Below are positions 15,489 through 22,375 of a DNA stretch of 38,688 nucleotides, one piece after another (position 1 is the first letter of the stretch; every line of letters begins with the position of its first letter). The notes below the pieces were generated by a model that saw nothing but the letters and a program-made list of their open reading frames with translations, made no database searches and was not told the DNA's origin. The stretch lies in assembly GCA_002336845.1 (NCBI GenBank), contig DDEX01000064.1, positions 22,573 through 61,260 of the forward strand, given 5' to 3'. The position numbers and the translations under genes were made by a program. Origin of the DNA: Rhodobacteraceae bacterium UBA1943. GTDB taxonomy: Bacteria > Pseudomonadota > Alphaproteobacteria > Rhodobacterales > Rhodobacteraceae.

Positions 15489-16178
15489 GGTTCAACTCCT
15501 CGATCGCTCCGGCCTCGATGGCCCGCACCTCGGACCACAGGTCCGGGGTCATCTCGATGCCGGCGAGGTCAAGGCCCGCGCGGGCGGCGGTGTAATCCAG
15601 CCCCAGCCAGATCATCGCCGCGCCGCCCAGCCCCGAGATCGCCTGTGTCCGCCACTGCCCCGAGACCGCGCACCAGGCCTCCCAGGCGGGCAGATGGTCT
15701 TCCCAAAGGCCGATTTCGACGGCGGCCTCCGGTTCCGGTTCGATCGTCAGACCGAACAGCGCGGCGTCTGCCTCGGCCTCGGCTCGTTCGGCCTGACGGT
15801 TCTGGGCGGTGTCGCGCCGCGCCCAGGATCGCCCGGCCTCGCTCAGTTTCCCCGCTTCGCACCCGCCAGCGAGCCGATGTAGGCGTTGTGGACACCCCGC
15901 ATGACAAAGACGTCCTGCAGCAGGGCATCGCGGTTTTCCGGGGTGAACAGGAAGGGTTCGTCCTTGCCATCCAGATCATCGGTCAGGCCATCCCAACCGA
16001 TCAGCACGTCGGCATAGAACGCCTTCATCTCATCGTTGGTCCCGACGCGACGGCCTTCCAGTTCGTCTTGTGACAGGGCCTTGAACACCCCGATGAAGGA
16101 CTGGACCTCGAAACCATCTTCGCTGGGCAGCTCGACGGAAACCTTGGTGCGGAACGTGCGGTTCTTGACGAATTTCAT
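15478..16178 (-). CDS. tail chaperone extended by -1 frameshift (DUF1799 domain)
   Basis: If ribosomes slip back one base on GGGAAAC (15846-15852), translation bypasses the TGA at 15843 and adds about 122 residues, giving ~233 in total. The extension contains LWEDHLPAWEAWCAVSGQWR and later GLDYTAARAGLDLAGI, the pattern of the DUF1799 family of phage proteins found between tail tube and tape measure. The extension frame has no credible start of its own near its beginning, the two frames are offset by exactly -1, and the extension stops 8 bases inside the tape measure start. This is the lambda G/GT arrangement: the short form and the long form together keep the tape measure soluble and recruit tube subunits. 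Confidence 0.85.
15843..16178 (-). CDS. tail assembly chaperone (gpG-like, short form)
   Basis: 111 residues between tail tube and tape measure. The sequence opens with basic strands (MKFVKNRTFRTKVSVELP) and continues as small helices (LSQDELEGRRVGTNDEMKAFYADVLIGWDGL); the conserved feature is the C-terminal third with FTPENRDALLQDVFVMRGVHNAYIGS, typical of short tail chaperones in Mu-like siphophages. It ends AKRGN with the slippery GGGAAAC covering the last codons. Likely made in excess over the frameshifted form. Confidence 0.8.
   Translation of the reverse strand: MKFVKNRTFRTKVSVELPSEDGFEVQSFIGVFKALSQDELEGRRVGTNDEMKAFYADVLIGWDGLTDDLDGKDEPFLFTPENRDALLQDVFVMRGVHNAYIGSLAGAKRGN
15846..15852 (-). 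promoter_or_regulatory. -1 ribosomal slippery heptamer GGGAAAC
   Basis: Read in the zero frame as G-GGA-AAC immediately before the TGA stop (X XXY YYZ rule; lambda uses GGGAAAG). It connects the 111-residue chaperone to the DUF1799 frame. The stop codon placed directly after the heptamer would add a pause favouring slippage. Confidence 0.85.
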
Positions 16179-16193
16179 GTGGATGCTCCGGGA

Positions 16194-17129
16194 TCAGGTA
16201 AAGGCAAGGGTCAGCTGGTCGTTGCCCGCGGTCGGCACCGGGATCATTTTCAACGGCCATTCGACGATGCCGTCCTGGTTCTGGTAGCCGGAGGGTCGCT
16301 GGAACTGCCCGGTGGGCACGGACAGGGTGCAGATGCGCCCGGCGCCGACGCCGTGGATGAGACTCAAGGCCTGCGTGGTCGCCGCAGCGGCAAGGCTGAA
16401 GGGGTTCAGGGTGGCCAGCGCAACAGCTTCGACGCGCATGTCGATCGTTTCGGCGATGTCCGAGATCATGATGCTTTCCGACCGGATCAGCATGCGCGGC
16501 ACCACCTGGTTGCCGAAATCGAGTGAGAACTCCCGCAGGATCAGGGTCACTCCGCCTACGGTGAAGGTCGGGGTGTTGGCGCTGGAGCCCACTTGTGGTG
16601 CGAGCGAGAGCTGCGTGCCCAAAGTGACGGTGGGCAGAGCGACTGCAGTCGGCTGAGCGAACAGGCCCCAGAACTCGAATTCCAGATAGGGGATGCCCTG
16701 CGCCGAAACTTTCAGAACCGCGTTTCCGCGAGCGCCCAGCAGAACATGACGGGTGCCGTCGACGTTGAAATGCAGCGACACGCTTTCATGGGCGGTCGAG
16801 ATGCGGTTGTAGGTGACCGAAACGCCAGCTGAGACCACCTCGGCGCAGGCACAGGCGCGCAGCAGCGGGCCAAAGGCGGGCGCCGTGCCCGCGGTGCCCG
16901 AGCCTTTCAACTCGCACTTGAAGCTGAGCTTGGCGAACATGCCGGCCGCGACGGTCGGCTGGCCACCCATATAGGGGCGGCTGTCCAGCTCGCGGCTGAC
17001 ATCCTGTCCTTCCATGGGGGACAGCTGGACATCTGTGGCCAGAATGGCATTGGCCGCGCCGGTTGGCACGGAGTCGGTGCCATAGGTGGTTTCGATCTTT
17101 GCGAGGATCGCCTTGTTGCGCCAGAACAT
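16194..17129 (-). CDS. major tail tube protein
   Basis: 311 residues. Pattern of siphovirus tail tube proteins in Mu-like phages: N-terminal FWRNKAILAKIETTYGTDSVPTG, the LSPMEGQDVSRELDSRPYMGG segment, then a long strand-rich body with a VGGVTLILREFSLDFGNQVVPRMLIRSE region and a final WPLKMIPVPTAGNDQLTLAFT. No signal peptide. It polymerises into the tail shaft around the tape measure. Starts directly after the stop of the small gene upstream and is followed by the chaperone, so the order is the standard tube-chaperone-tape measure set. Confidence 0.85.
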   Translation of the reverse strand: MFWRNKAILAKIETTYGTDSVPTGAANAILATDVQLSPMEGQDVSRELDSRPYMGGQPTVAAGMFAKLSFKCELKGSGTAGTAPAFGPLLRACACAEVVSAGVSVTYNRISTAHESVSLHFNVDGTRHVLLGARGNAVLKVSAQGIPYLEFEFWGLFAQPTAVALPTVTLGTQLSLAPQVGSSANTPTFTVGGVTLILREFSLDFGNQVVPRMLIRSESIMISDIAETIDMRVEAVALATLNPFSLAAAATTQALSLIHGVGAGRICTLSVPTGQFQRPSGYQNQDGIVEWPLKMIPVPTAGNDQLTLAFT

Positions 17130-17276
17130 TTACGCCTCCTTCGGCACGGGCTTCGCGCCCTTGGTCGGTTTCGGGGTGGCCTCGGGTTCGGCTTGCGGTG
17201 CCGGGGTCAGCGAGCCGTCGGCCTCGCGGATGAAGCTGCCGCCCTGGCTGGGCAGCGGGTGATCGGGTGCGGTCAT
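17130..17276 (-). CDS. small phage protein of unknown function
   Basis: 48 residues from the ATG at 17276, which overlaps the preceding stop (ATGA). Proline, alanine, glutamate and lysine dominate (PQAEPEATPKPTKGAKPVPKEA); only GGSFIREADGSL looks structured. Such short disordered genes with a GGS(F/Y)-R..DG motif are common before the tail tube gene in Mu-like phages. Function unknown; a tube or terminator adaptor peptide is possible. Confidence 0.6.
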   Translation of the reverse strand: MTAPDHPLPSQGGSFIREADGSLTPAPQAEPEATPKPTKGAKPVPKEA

Positions 17277-17701
17277 GGGTAAACCCCTGTCAGGAATGTG
17301 GTGATCTGCCAGGTCTGGACGTAAATGCTGACACCGTTGCCCAGGGACTGACCCTCGCCGCCGACCAACGACACAACATCGCCACCGGGTTCGGGCTGCC
17401 ATCCGGCAAGCAGTGTCTGGACCTGACCCTTGAAGGTATCGAAGGCACGGGCGCGTTCGCCCCCGTTGGGATCGTCATGGCGGCGGATCACCATGATGGT
17501 GACGAACTGAACCTCGATCAGCTGGCGGTGCCCGCCGGTTGCATCGCGAGGCGGGCGCGCCCGTTCACGCCAGGGCGCAACAAACACCGTGCCATCATCC
17601 GCGCCAACAGCATCACTGCCGATCGCCTCGATGTTTTCGGCCACCTTTACCGCAACAAAGGCCCCGCTGTTGAAGAGGTGGTTGAAGACCAGTTGCAGCA
17701 T
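17273..17701 (-). CDS. tail terminator / gp37-like head-tail protein
   Basis: 142 residues from the ATG at 17701 (TGATG with the upstream gene; a GTG three bases earlier is the alternative). Position between gp36-like DUF1320 protein and the tube gene matches Mu gp37/DUF1834 and the tail terminators of siphophages. Features: FNHLFNSGAFVAVKVAENIEAI helix, FVAPWRERARP loop, repeated short strands, and YVQTWQITTFLTGVYP at the end. Predicted to form the ring that closes the tail tube under the head. Assignment is mainly by synteny. Confidence 0.6.
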   Translation of the reverse strand: MLQLVFNHLFNSGAFVAVKVAENIEAIGSDAVGADDGTVFVAPWRERARPPRDATGGHRQLIEVQFVTIMVIRRHDDPNGGERARAFDTFKGQVQTLLAGWQPEPGGDVVSLVGGEGQSLGNGVSIYVQTWQITTFLTGVYP

Positions 17702-18120
17702 CACCAGCCCCGCAGCTTCTGCGAGGTGAACACCTCGGCCGGGTGGCTACCCATCACGGTGCCGGAAACCTCGGTAGGGGTGGCACCGCCCGCATCGGGC
17801 AGCACGATCTTGCCGCCAGCCACGTCTTTGAGGGCGGTGATCGCATCCTTGTAGTCGGCCACCACATACTCGGGCGGGCCATTGCGATGCAGGAAATGGC
17901 GGGCGATCGACACTGACCAGGTGCGCACCAGATCCGGCACCGACGCCAGCGGCAAGGCATAGCGCGCACGGACATAGCCGTTCACGGTGTTGTCGGCATG
18001 GATCAGCGCCGCCTCGACGACGGCTGCATCGGGAACACCGTCCCGATTGCGGTCGGCGACCTGACGGATTTCGTCAGAACCGGCACGCTGGATCAGATCA
18101 TCGAGGCTGGCATAGGTCAT
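17701..18120 (-). CDS. gp36-like head completion protein (DUF1320)
   Basis: 139 residues. The start MTYASLDDLIQRAG and the internal helix pair (VEAALIHADNTVNGYVRARYALPLASVPDLVRTWSVSIARHFLH, positions ~35-80) are the hallmark of DUF1320, Mu gp36. The ribosome site GGGAG lies six bases before the ATG. In Mu-like phages this adaptor follows the capsid genes and joins portal ring to tail. C-terminal part ends GSHPAEVFTSQKLRGW, typical of the family. Confidence 0.88.
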   Translation of the reverse strand: MTYASLDDLIQRAGSDEIRQVADRNRDGVPDAAVVEAALIHADNTVNGYVRARYALPLASVPDLVRTWSVSIARHFLHRNGPPEYVVADYKDAITALKDVAGGKIVLPDAGGATPTEVSGTVMGSHPAEVFTSQKLRGW

Positions 18121-18123
18121 GGA

Positions 18124-18366
18124 TCAACTCCCGACCCGCGCCTGGGATTGACCCTCGATGTCGGCGCGAACGAAGCAGTCCTTGGACTCCAGCAGCTTGC
18201 GCAGGCCAGCGGTCTTTTCCGGGCCTTCGGGCAGGACGGCATCCATCTGCGACGCAAGTTCGGCGATAGGCGCGACGATCTCCTGCAATTTCGCAGGAAG
18301 GTGAGCGTATTCGAACCAGCGCATCAGGCGGTTCGGAGTGTGCGCGGTTTTTGCGGGCGTGGTCAT
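18124..18366 (-). CDS. Acb2-like small protein, candidate anti-CBASS
   Basis: 80 residues from the ATG at 18366, which has a CAGGA ribosome site seven bases upstream; the open frame is longer upstream but unlike protein. It is two helices in a hairpin: WFEYAHLPAKLQEIVAPIAELASQM, then LPEGPEKTAGLRKLLESKD and FVRAD. This pattern (helix, 'LP.GPE' turn, 'LRKLLE.KD..VRA') resembles the DUF7681/Acb2-Tad1 hairpin family, whose members sequester cyclic nucleotides made by CBASS defence. In the B3-like Pseudomonas phage PaMx33 the acb2 gene is known; placement in a structural block would be consistent. Hairpins in the 160-bp gap upstream suggest separate expression. Family membership is probable, function is inference. 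Confidence 0.5.
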   Translation of the reverse strand: MTTPAKTAHTPNRLMRWFEYAHLPAKLQEIVAPIAELASQMDAVLPEGPEKTAGLRKLLESKDCFVRADIEGQSQARVGS

Positions 18367-18402
18367 CGGGAAATCCTGACAGGGTTGGAAACTGCACTCG
18401 GG

Positions 18403-18473
18403 TGGGCGCACCAGTTGCCACCTGGGGGAGATGTTGGTTTCGCGCTGGATTTGCGCTTGGCCTGGTGCGCCCA
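18403..18473. repeat. 12-bp inverted repeat upstream of the Acb2-like gene
   Basis: TGGGCGCACCAG (18403-18414) is repeated exactly inverted as CTGGTGCGCCCA (18462-18473). The 47-base spacing is too long for a classic terminator and could form a branched leader or an operator pair in the gap 18367-18528. Confidence 0.6.
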
Positions 18474-18490
18474 TCGGAGGGCGGTGGGTT

Positions 18491-18517
18491 GCGGGGGCGG
18501 CACAATGTCCGCCCCGC
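18491..18517 (-). terminator. GC-rich hairpin after gp35-like gene
   Basis: Arms GCGGGGGCGG (18491-18500) and CCGCCCCGC (18509-18517) pair with one bulged G around an 8-base loop, starting 12 bases past the stop at 18529. No U-tract. Probably reduces readthrough from capsid genes. Confidence 0.5.
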
Positions 18518-18528
18518 ACCAGGGGCAC

Positions 18529-19062
18529 CTAAACAGTGCCCGTCTTCGCCGCCGTGGCCTTTGAGGCCTTGGTCGCTTTGGCGGCTGCGGCCTCGGCGGG
18601 GGCTGTGCCCGTCACCTCTGCCGTGCCCTCTCCCACCGTGGATTTCTGGATGGCCTCGATCTGCGCGGTCAGGCTGGCGACTTGAGCCTCAAGATCCGCG
18701 ATACGGATTACCGCATCGTCACGCTGCTGAATGGCCTTGGCCCTATCGATCTCCAACTGCGCAGACGCCGCATAGACCTCCCTCGCCGCCGCCTCGATCT
18801 TCGCCAGTTCGCCGTCGAAGCCCGCGCCCGCCAGCTTTTGGGCCTCTGCTGCGACGGCCGCTTCCCATTCGGCTGCGGTGAAGGTGCGACCAGTCAAGTC
18901 CTCGACCTGATCAGCATTCAGAACTGGCGAGGCCACGATCACGCCTTCAGCCTCAAGAACGGCCAGTTCCTCGGGCGTGACTTCCACCTCGCCGTCTTTC
19001 AGCCAGCGGGCGCCGACCTTGACCTGTGCCGACAAGATGACTGTGATCAGCTTTTCCGACAT
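18529..19062 (-). CDS. gp35-like protein with long coiled coil
   Basis: 177 residues from the ATG at 19062 (TAATG overlap with the capsid stop). Residues 1-50 form a small domain (ITVILSAQVKVGARWLKDGEVEVTPEELAVLEAEGVI) similar to short Mu-like gp35/HI1506-type proteins. Residues ~75-140 are a coiled coil (IEAAAREVYAASAQLEIDRAKAIQQRDDAVIRIADLEAQVASLTAQIEAIQ) and the end is a flexible Ala/Lys/Thr-rich tail. Located between capsid and Acb2-like gene. Perhaps a head decoration or connector accessory; function is not established. Confidence 0.65.
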   Translation of the reverse strand: MSEKLITVILSAQVKVGARWLKDGEVEVTPEELAVLEAEGVIVASPVLNADQVEDLTGRTFTAAEWEAAVAAEAQKLAGAGFDGELAKIEAAAREVYAASAQLEIDRAKAIQQRDDAVIRIADLEAQVASLTAQIEAIQKSTVGEGTAEVTGTAPAEAAAAKATKASKATAAKTGTV

Positions 19063-20006
19063 TACGGCTGACCCGCATTGGTGAAGAGGAAGCCCGCATC
19101 GGCGCCGACGATATAGGGCTTGCGCTCGACCTTGGCCGGATAGATCCAACTGTCATTGCGCTCTTCAAAGTAGGGCTTGTTGACCTGCGGATAGCCCGCC
19201 AACTCATATGTGTAGCCATACGACGGCACCTGGTAGTTCGCGCCATCCGGCACATAGGCGAGGATTGCGTCATCGCCCCAGACATCGGTCGCGGCTGCGG
19301 TGTCAGCGGCGGTTTCAGGCAGATAGACCTTCTCACCCACCACGACGCGCTTCAGTTGCAGCGCGCGGGCCAGCATTTCCAGCGTGATCGAATCCGCACT
19401 GGTGTACTTGAACTGGTCCTTGATCGACTGGTGTTCCAACAGGGCATTTGCCCCGTTCGGACCAAGAACCAGGGTGTTCGGATAGCGGCCGGTCATGCGC
19501 CGGATCACTTCCTTTGCCGCCTTGATGTCGGTGCGAGGCGTCGAGGCGGACTGCGTCCAGCGGGCGGTGGTGGTCAGAGTGACCTTGTTCGACGCGGCAT
19601 AGTTGGCCGCGTTGCGGGCCATCTGTGCGCAATCGTACTCAAGGTTCAGGTCGACAACATCCAGCACCATGTTGATCGCACCGGCCGCAAGATCAATGCC
19701 AGGAACCGACATCGCCTCTTCCTGATGTTCGATCGGCACCACACCTTCGAGGGCATCCTGCACCAGGCCGACCGGGTCGGACGCAAAGCCGTACTGAACA
19801 CGCTTCTTGTCGGCACCGGGCGCGCGACGGGTATTCAGCATGCGGAACGATTCCTTGCCGAACTTCAGCTGGCGCATCGAACGGTTCGGCACGGTAACGC
19901 GCGGGAACAGCAGATGCGAGATGTTCTCGGCGTTGCGATATCCGCGCGCATGGGTCGACAGGATAACGTCGACGACCTGAGCGGTCCTGGTGTTCATGGG
20001 GGCCAT
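19062..20006 (-). CDS. major capsid protein
   Basis: 314 residues from the ATG at 20006, chosen because TGAGGA lies seven bases upstream; the alternative upstream start would read into the preceding gene. Sequence includes THARGYRNAENISHLLFPRVTV and IDLAAGAINMVLDVVDLNLEYDCAQMARNAANYAASNKVTL (helical spine of HK97-type capsids of the phage capsid E/Mu T group) and the C-terminal SYGYTYELAGYPQVNKPYFEERNDSWIYPAKVERKPYIVG. No scaffold domain within. It follows the protease/scaffold and decoration genes, as in other Mu-like siphophages, and should form the icosahedral shell. Confidence 0.88.
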   Translation of the reverse strand: MAPMNTRTAQVVDVILSTHARGYRNAENISHLLFPRVTVPNRSMRQLKFGKESFRMLNTRRAPGADKKRVQYGFASDPVGLVQDALEGVVPIEHQEEAMSVPGIDLAAGAINMVLDVVDLNLEYDCAQMARNAANYAASNKVTLTTTARWTQSASTPRTDIKAAKEVIRRMTGRYPNTLVLGPNGANALLEHQSIKDQFKYTSADSITLEMLARALQLKRVVVGEKVYLPETAADTAAATDVWGDDAILAYVPDGANYQVPSYGYTYELAGYPQVNKPYFEERNDSWIYPAKVERKPYIVGADAGFLFTNAGQP

Positions 20007-20016
20007 TGGGCGATCC

Positions 20017-20361
20017 TCAGTTGATGGTGTTGAAGGCGACGGTGACGAATTCACCGTCCGCAGCCGTGTTCAGCGCCCGGCCAAACGGGTTGACGCCCGC
20101 CCCTTGCGCCTGAACGCCGCCAGCCGCCGCAGAAACAACCTTTTGACCGATGGTGATCGCGCCGACCGCTTTCACCCGGACCATGCCGATCCGCATGATT
20201 GCGCCCGGATCACCGATCACGGTGTTCGGATGCTTGGCCACACCGGCCACGACCGCATCCGCCGCCGTGATCTTTGCACCCGCGTAGGAGACGAGGTCAT
20301 AGGCGTCCCACAGGCCAGTTGAGATCGCGGTGTCGCTCAGTACGTCCAGATAGAACTGCAT
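20017..20361 (-). CDS. capsid decoration protein (DUF2190 type)
   Basis: 114 residues of beta structure with small loops: LVSYAGAKITAADAVVAGVAKHPN, then VKAVGAITIGQKVVSAAAGGVQAQGAGVNPFGRALNTAADGEFVTVAFN. The repeating 'I..G..V.A..GG......G.....G.AL..A..GE.V.V' pattern defines DUF2190/gpD-like decoration proteins. Located between protease/scaffold and capsid genes. Trimers of such proteins cap the shell and stabilise it during packaging. Confidence 0.8.
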   Translation of the reverse strand: MQFYLDVLSDTAISTGLWDAYDLVSYAGAKITAADAVVAGVAKHPNTVIGDPGAIMRIGMVRVKAVGAITIGQKVVSAAAGGVQAQGAGVNPFGRALNTAADGEFVTVAFNTIN

Positions 20362-20370
20362 GGTGGCTCC

Positions 20371-21483
20371 TCAGGAAACGGCGGCCACGGCGTCCATGTA
20401 GGCCGTGCCGGGGTTCTGACGCTGATAGGCCAGCGCCTTGTTGTGGGTGGCGAGGCTGGCGGGATCGACCGGATTGCCATCGGCGGCGAAGGCTGCGGAC
20501 TTCCCTTTGCCGGACGGATCGTCGCCCAGATCGGTCGCGCCGAACTGAACCACGACGGGCAAGGCCTGGAAGACCTCGCGCAATGCGGCACCCGCGGTGA
20601 TCTTGTCGGCACCTTCGGCGAAGGCGACCGAGGCATGGCCGGGCAGCGCATCGAAGATCGCGACCACCTTGTCCTTCAGGACGGGCAGCAACCGGCCCTC
20701 CTGGACCAGGGCTTCGGCGAAGCTGACGTGGTCGTTGTGGGCGATCTCCGCCTCACGGGTGGCAAGGCGCGCCTCACGGGCGGCAACATCGGCTTCGCGC
20801 TCGGCAAAGGCCGGATCAGGCTGTTTGGTCACAGCGGGGTCCTCTTTCTTGGGGGTGAGGGTGGGTTCGGGCGGGGCCGCGAAGAAGGGCGATTGCGCAT
20901 CGTCGGCAGCGTCGAGCCAGTCGATTTCCCAGGCGGGCAGGATCTTGTCGGCAGCCTCCAGGCCGTCGCGGTCGATGATCCAGTCGCGCAGCCGGCGGAA
21001 GATCGAGGCGGATTGGGTGGCCGCGCCAAATGCGGCGGTGAAGGTGGCACCCGCAGCGCCGGCGAACGCGGCATTCTTCAGGCCGCTGACGGCCGGTGCG
21101 GCGGCACCGAGGAAACCGACATGCTTGGGATACCAGGTGCCCTTGACCGGGTTATGGTCCTGCTCGGGGCTGAAGAAGGCCATCGACACCTTCTTGTAGC
21201 GGCCGGCCTTCACCAGTTCGGCAAAGGCTGGCTCGATCTCGTGGATATCCGCAAACAGGCGCTCGGCCTGGCTGTCGTATTCGAACTTGTCCACCCAGCC
21301 GAACGCCGGGGCGTCGGTGTCAGGATGCCCCACGACGATCGGTGCCGGCGCGGTGGCCGGATCGTAGGCATCCGCGACCGCTTTCAGGTCGGCGGCGGAA
21401 TAAGTGATCGGATCGCCCGACATCGGCTTGAACGTGCCGGGGCGAAACACTTCAATGCGGGCGGAGAGGGTCGAAGGGGGCAT
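20371..21483 (-). CDS. head maturation protease/scaffold (Mu I/Z type)
   Basis: 370 residues from the ATG at 21483; an upstream extension in frame overlaps the late-promoter-like palindrome and is unlikely. Residues 1-130 form the protease-like part, with KPMSGDPITYSAADLKAVADAYDP, then VVGHPDTDAPAFGWVDKFEYD, and VSMAFFSPEQDHNPVKGTWYPKHVGFLGAAAPAVSGLK; the conserved H/S pair cannot be fixed with certainty. A linker rich in Pro/Lys follows, then a coiled-coil scaffold (AEREADVAAREARLATREAEIAHNDHVSFAEAL) and a C-terminal helix pair that binds capsid in related proteins. Mu makes the same two products, I and Z, from overlapping frames; an internal start here could be the ATG-poor coiled-coil region, which I cannot resolve. 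Confidence 0.82.
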   Translation of the reverse strand: MPPSTLSARIEVFRPGTFKPMSGDPITYSAADLKAVADAYDPATAPAPIVVGHPDTDAPAFGWVDKFEYDSQAERLFADIHEIEPAFAELVKAGRYKKVSMAFFSPEQDHNPVKGTWYPKHVGFLGAAAPAVSGLKNAAFAGAAGATFTAAFGAATQSASIFRRLRDWIIDRDGLEAADKILPAWEIDWLDAADDAQSPFFAAPPEPTLTPKKEDPAVTKQPDPAFAEREADVAAREARLATREAEIAHNDHVSFAEALVQEGRLLPVLKDKVVAIFDALPGHASVAFAEGADKITAGAALREVFQALPVVVQFGATDLGDDPSGKGKSAAFAADGNPVDPASLATHNKALAYQRQNPGTAYMDAVAAVS

Positions 21484-21530
21484 GGGCTGTCCTGGCGGGT
21501 TTCGCCAAAACTGCCCCAGCCCGAAAATCA

Positions 21531-21555
21531 AATCGGCCGGACATCACGTCCGGCC
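21531..21555. promoter_or_regulatory. late-operator palindrome, copy 1 (PI position)
   Basis: Core GGACATCACGTCC flanked by CCGG arms; 22 of 25 bases match the copy at 24461-24485. It lies 48 bases before the start of the protease/scaffold gene, where Mu carries late promoter PI. Candidate binding site for the Mor/C-like activator at 24506-24898. Confidence 0.6.
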
Positions 21556-21715
21556 AGTTGCATCGCCTTGCAGGGTCATCATGGGGCGGTTTCATCCGCC
21601 GATCAATCCCGTTCCCGTGCCTTGCCCCCGAATGCCCGCGCCAAGCGATCCTAACAGGGGGCTAACAGGCCTCGACGGGTTTTCCGGGGGAACCGGGCAT
21701 CCGAGGTGCTGATCG

Positions 21716-21733
21716 CGCCCAGCGGGCGTTTTT
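21716..21733 (+). terminator. intrinsic terminator facing right
   Basis: CGCCC-AGC-GGGCG followed by TTTTT on the + strand, between gene G and the PI-like site. It would stop rightward antisense transcripts coming from the protease region. For leftward transcripts only an A-tract precedes the hairpin. Confidence 0.5.
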
Positions 21734-21740
21734 CACGGGG

Positions 21741-22274
21741 TCACTCCACAGACAGCCATTCCTCAGCGATGGCATAGATTTCCAGCTCGTCCGCAGGCGA
21801 CAGGCCGAGGTACTCGCGGCCGGGAATGTTTCCCCAGGGAATTGGGAAGAAGTAGTCTTGGCTTTTCGGGCGCTTGTCGCTCGGGCGTGTTCTCCCCATC
21901 GCAGCCCCGAATGCTCCCTGCGCCGCGCCGAACTGCATCACAGCCGCCTGGGGAACGGGAGAACCAACCCGTACGCCGTTGTCGTCCGCCTGGCTGACAA
22001 TCGAAGCCGCCAATCGGCCGGATGCGCGCAGGATCGTCAGGGGCGTCTGCCCCTTCCGTTCGCGTGCCCGGATCGTTGTGGGGCGAAGCCGGGCCCAGGG
22101 CTGACCCGAGGGTGACGATTCATTCGCGAAGTTCCGGGGAATCGCCACATCGGTCAGATATTTGCCGACGTTCTTGTAAAAGCCGATCGGGCGTTCCATC
22201 CGGTCTACCAGTTCGGCGAGGCGAGCCTTTGCCTCCGCGTCTTGAAGGTCAACGGTAAAGGTGATGCCAGCCAT
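21741..22274 (-). CDS. virion morphogenesis protein (Mu gpG type)
   Basis: 177 residues. N-terminal ITFTVDLQDAEAKARLAELVDRMERPIGFYKNVGKYLTDVAIPRNFANESSPSGQPWARLRPTT is the distinctive start of phage virion morphogenesis proteins (gpG; also called tail completion S), and RASGRLAASIVSQ and the final GREYLGLSPADELEIYAIAEEWL are conserved. In Mu gpG follows gpF and acts at the head-tail joint. A 101-bp gap separates it from F; a GGAGG ribosome site sits 12 bases upstream of the ATG and the gap contains an inverted repeat (GGTGATCC/GGATCACC) plus a TATAGC box, so it may have its own promoter. Confidence 0.88.
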   Translation of the reverse strand: MAGITFTVDLQDAEAKARLAELVDRMERPIGFYKNVGKYLTDVAIPRNFANESSPSGQPWARLRPTTIRARERKGQTPLTILRASGRLAASIVSQADDNGVRVGSPVPQAAVMQFGAAQGAFGAAMGRTRPSDKRPKSQDYFFPIPWGNIPGREYLGLSPADELEIYAIAEEWLSVE

Positions 22275-22375
22275 AGAAATGCAGAGCCTCCTGTGCTATA
22301 TGTGAACTGCGGGCACGCGAAGATCGGTGGTGATCCTGGTAGCTCCTCGCAACGACGGTCGGATCACCCCGGCCG

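Noticed and set aside
15569..15979. Minus-strand frame of 136 codons spanning the chaperone/DUF1799 junction
   Set aside because: It is the third frame, Arg/Gly-rich and shadow-like; the other two frames joined by the slippery site account for the coding signal.
20443..21654. + strand frame of 403 codons opposite the protease/scaffold gene
   Set aside because: Antisense shadow; the minus strand carries clear protease/scaffold features.
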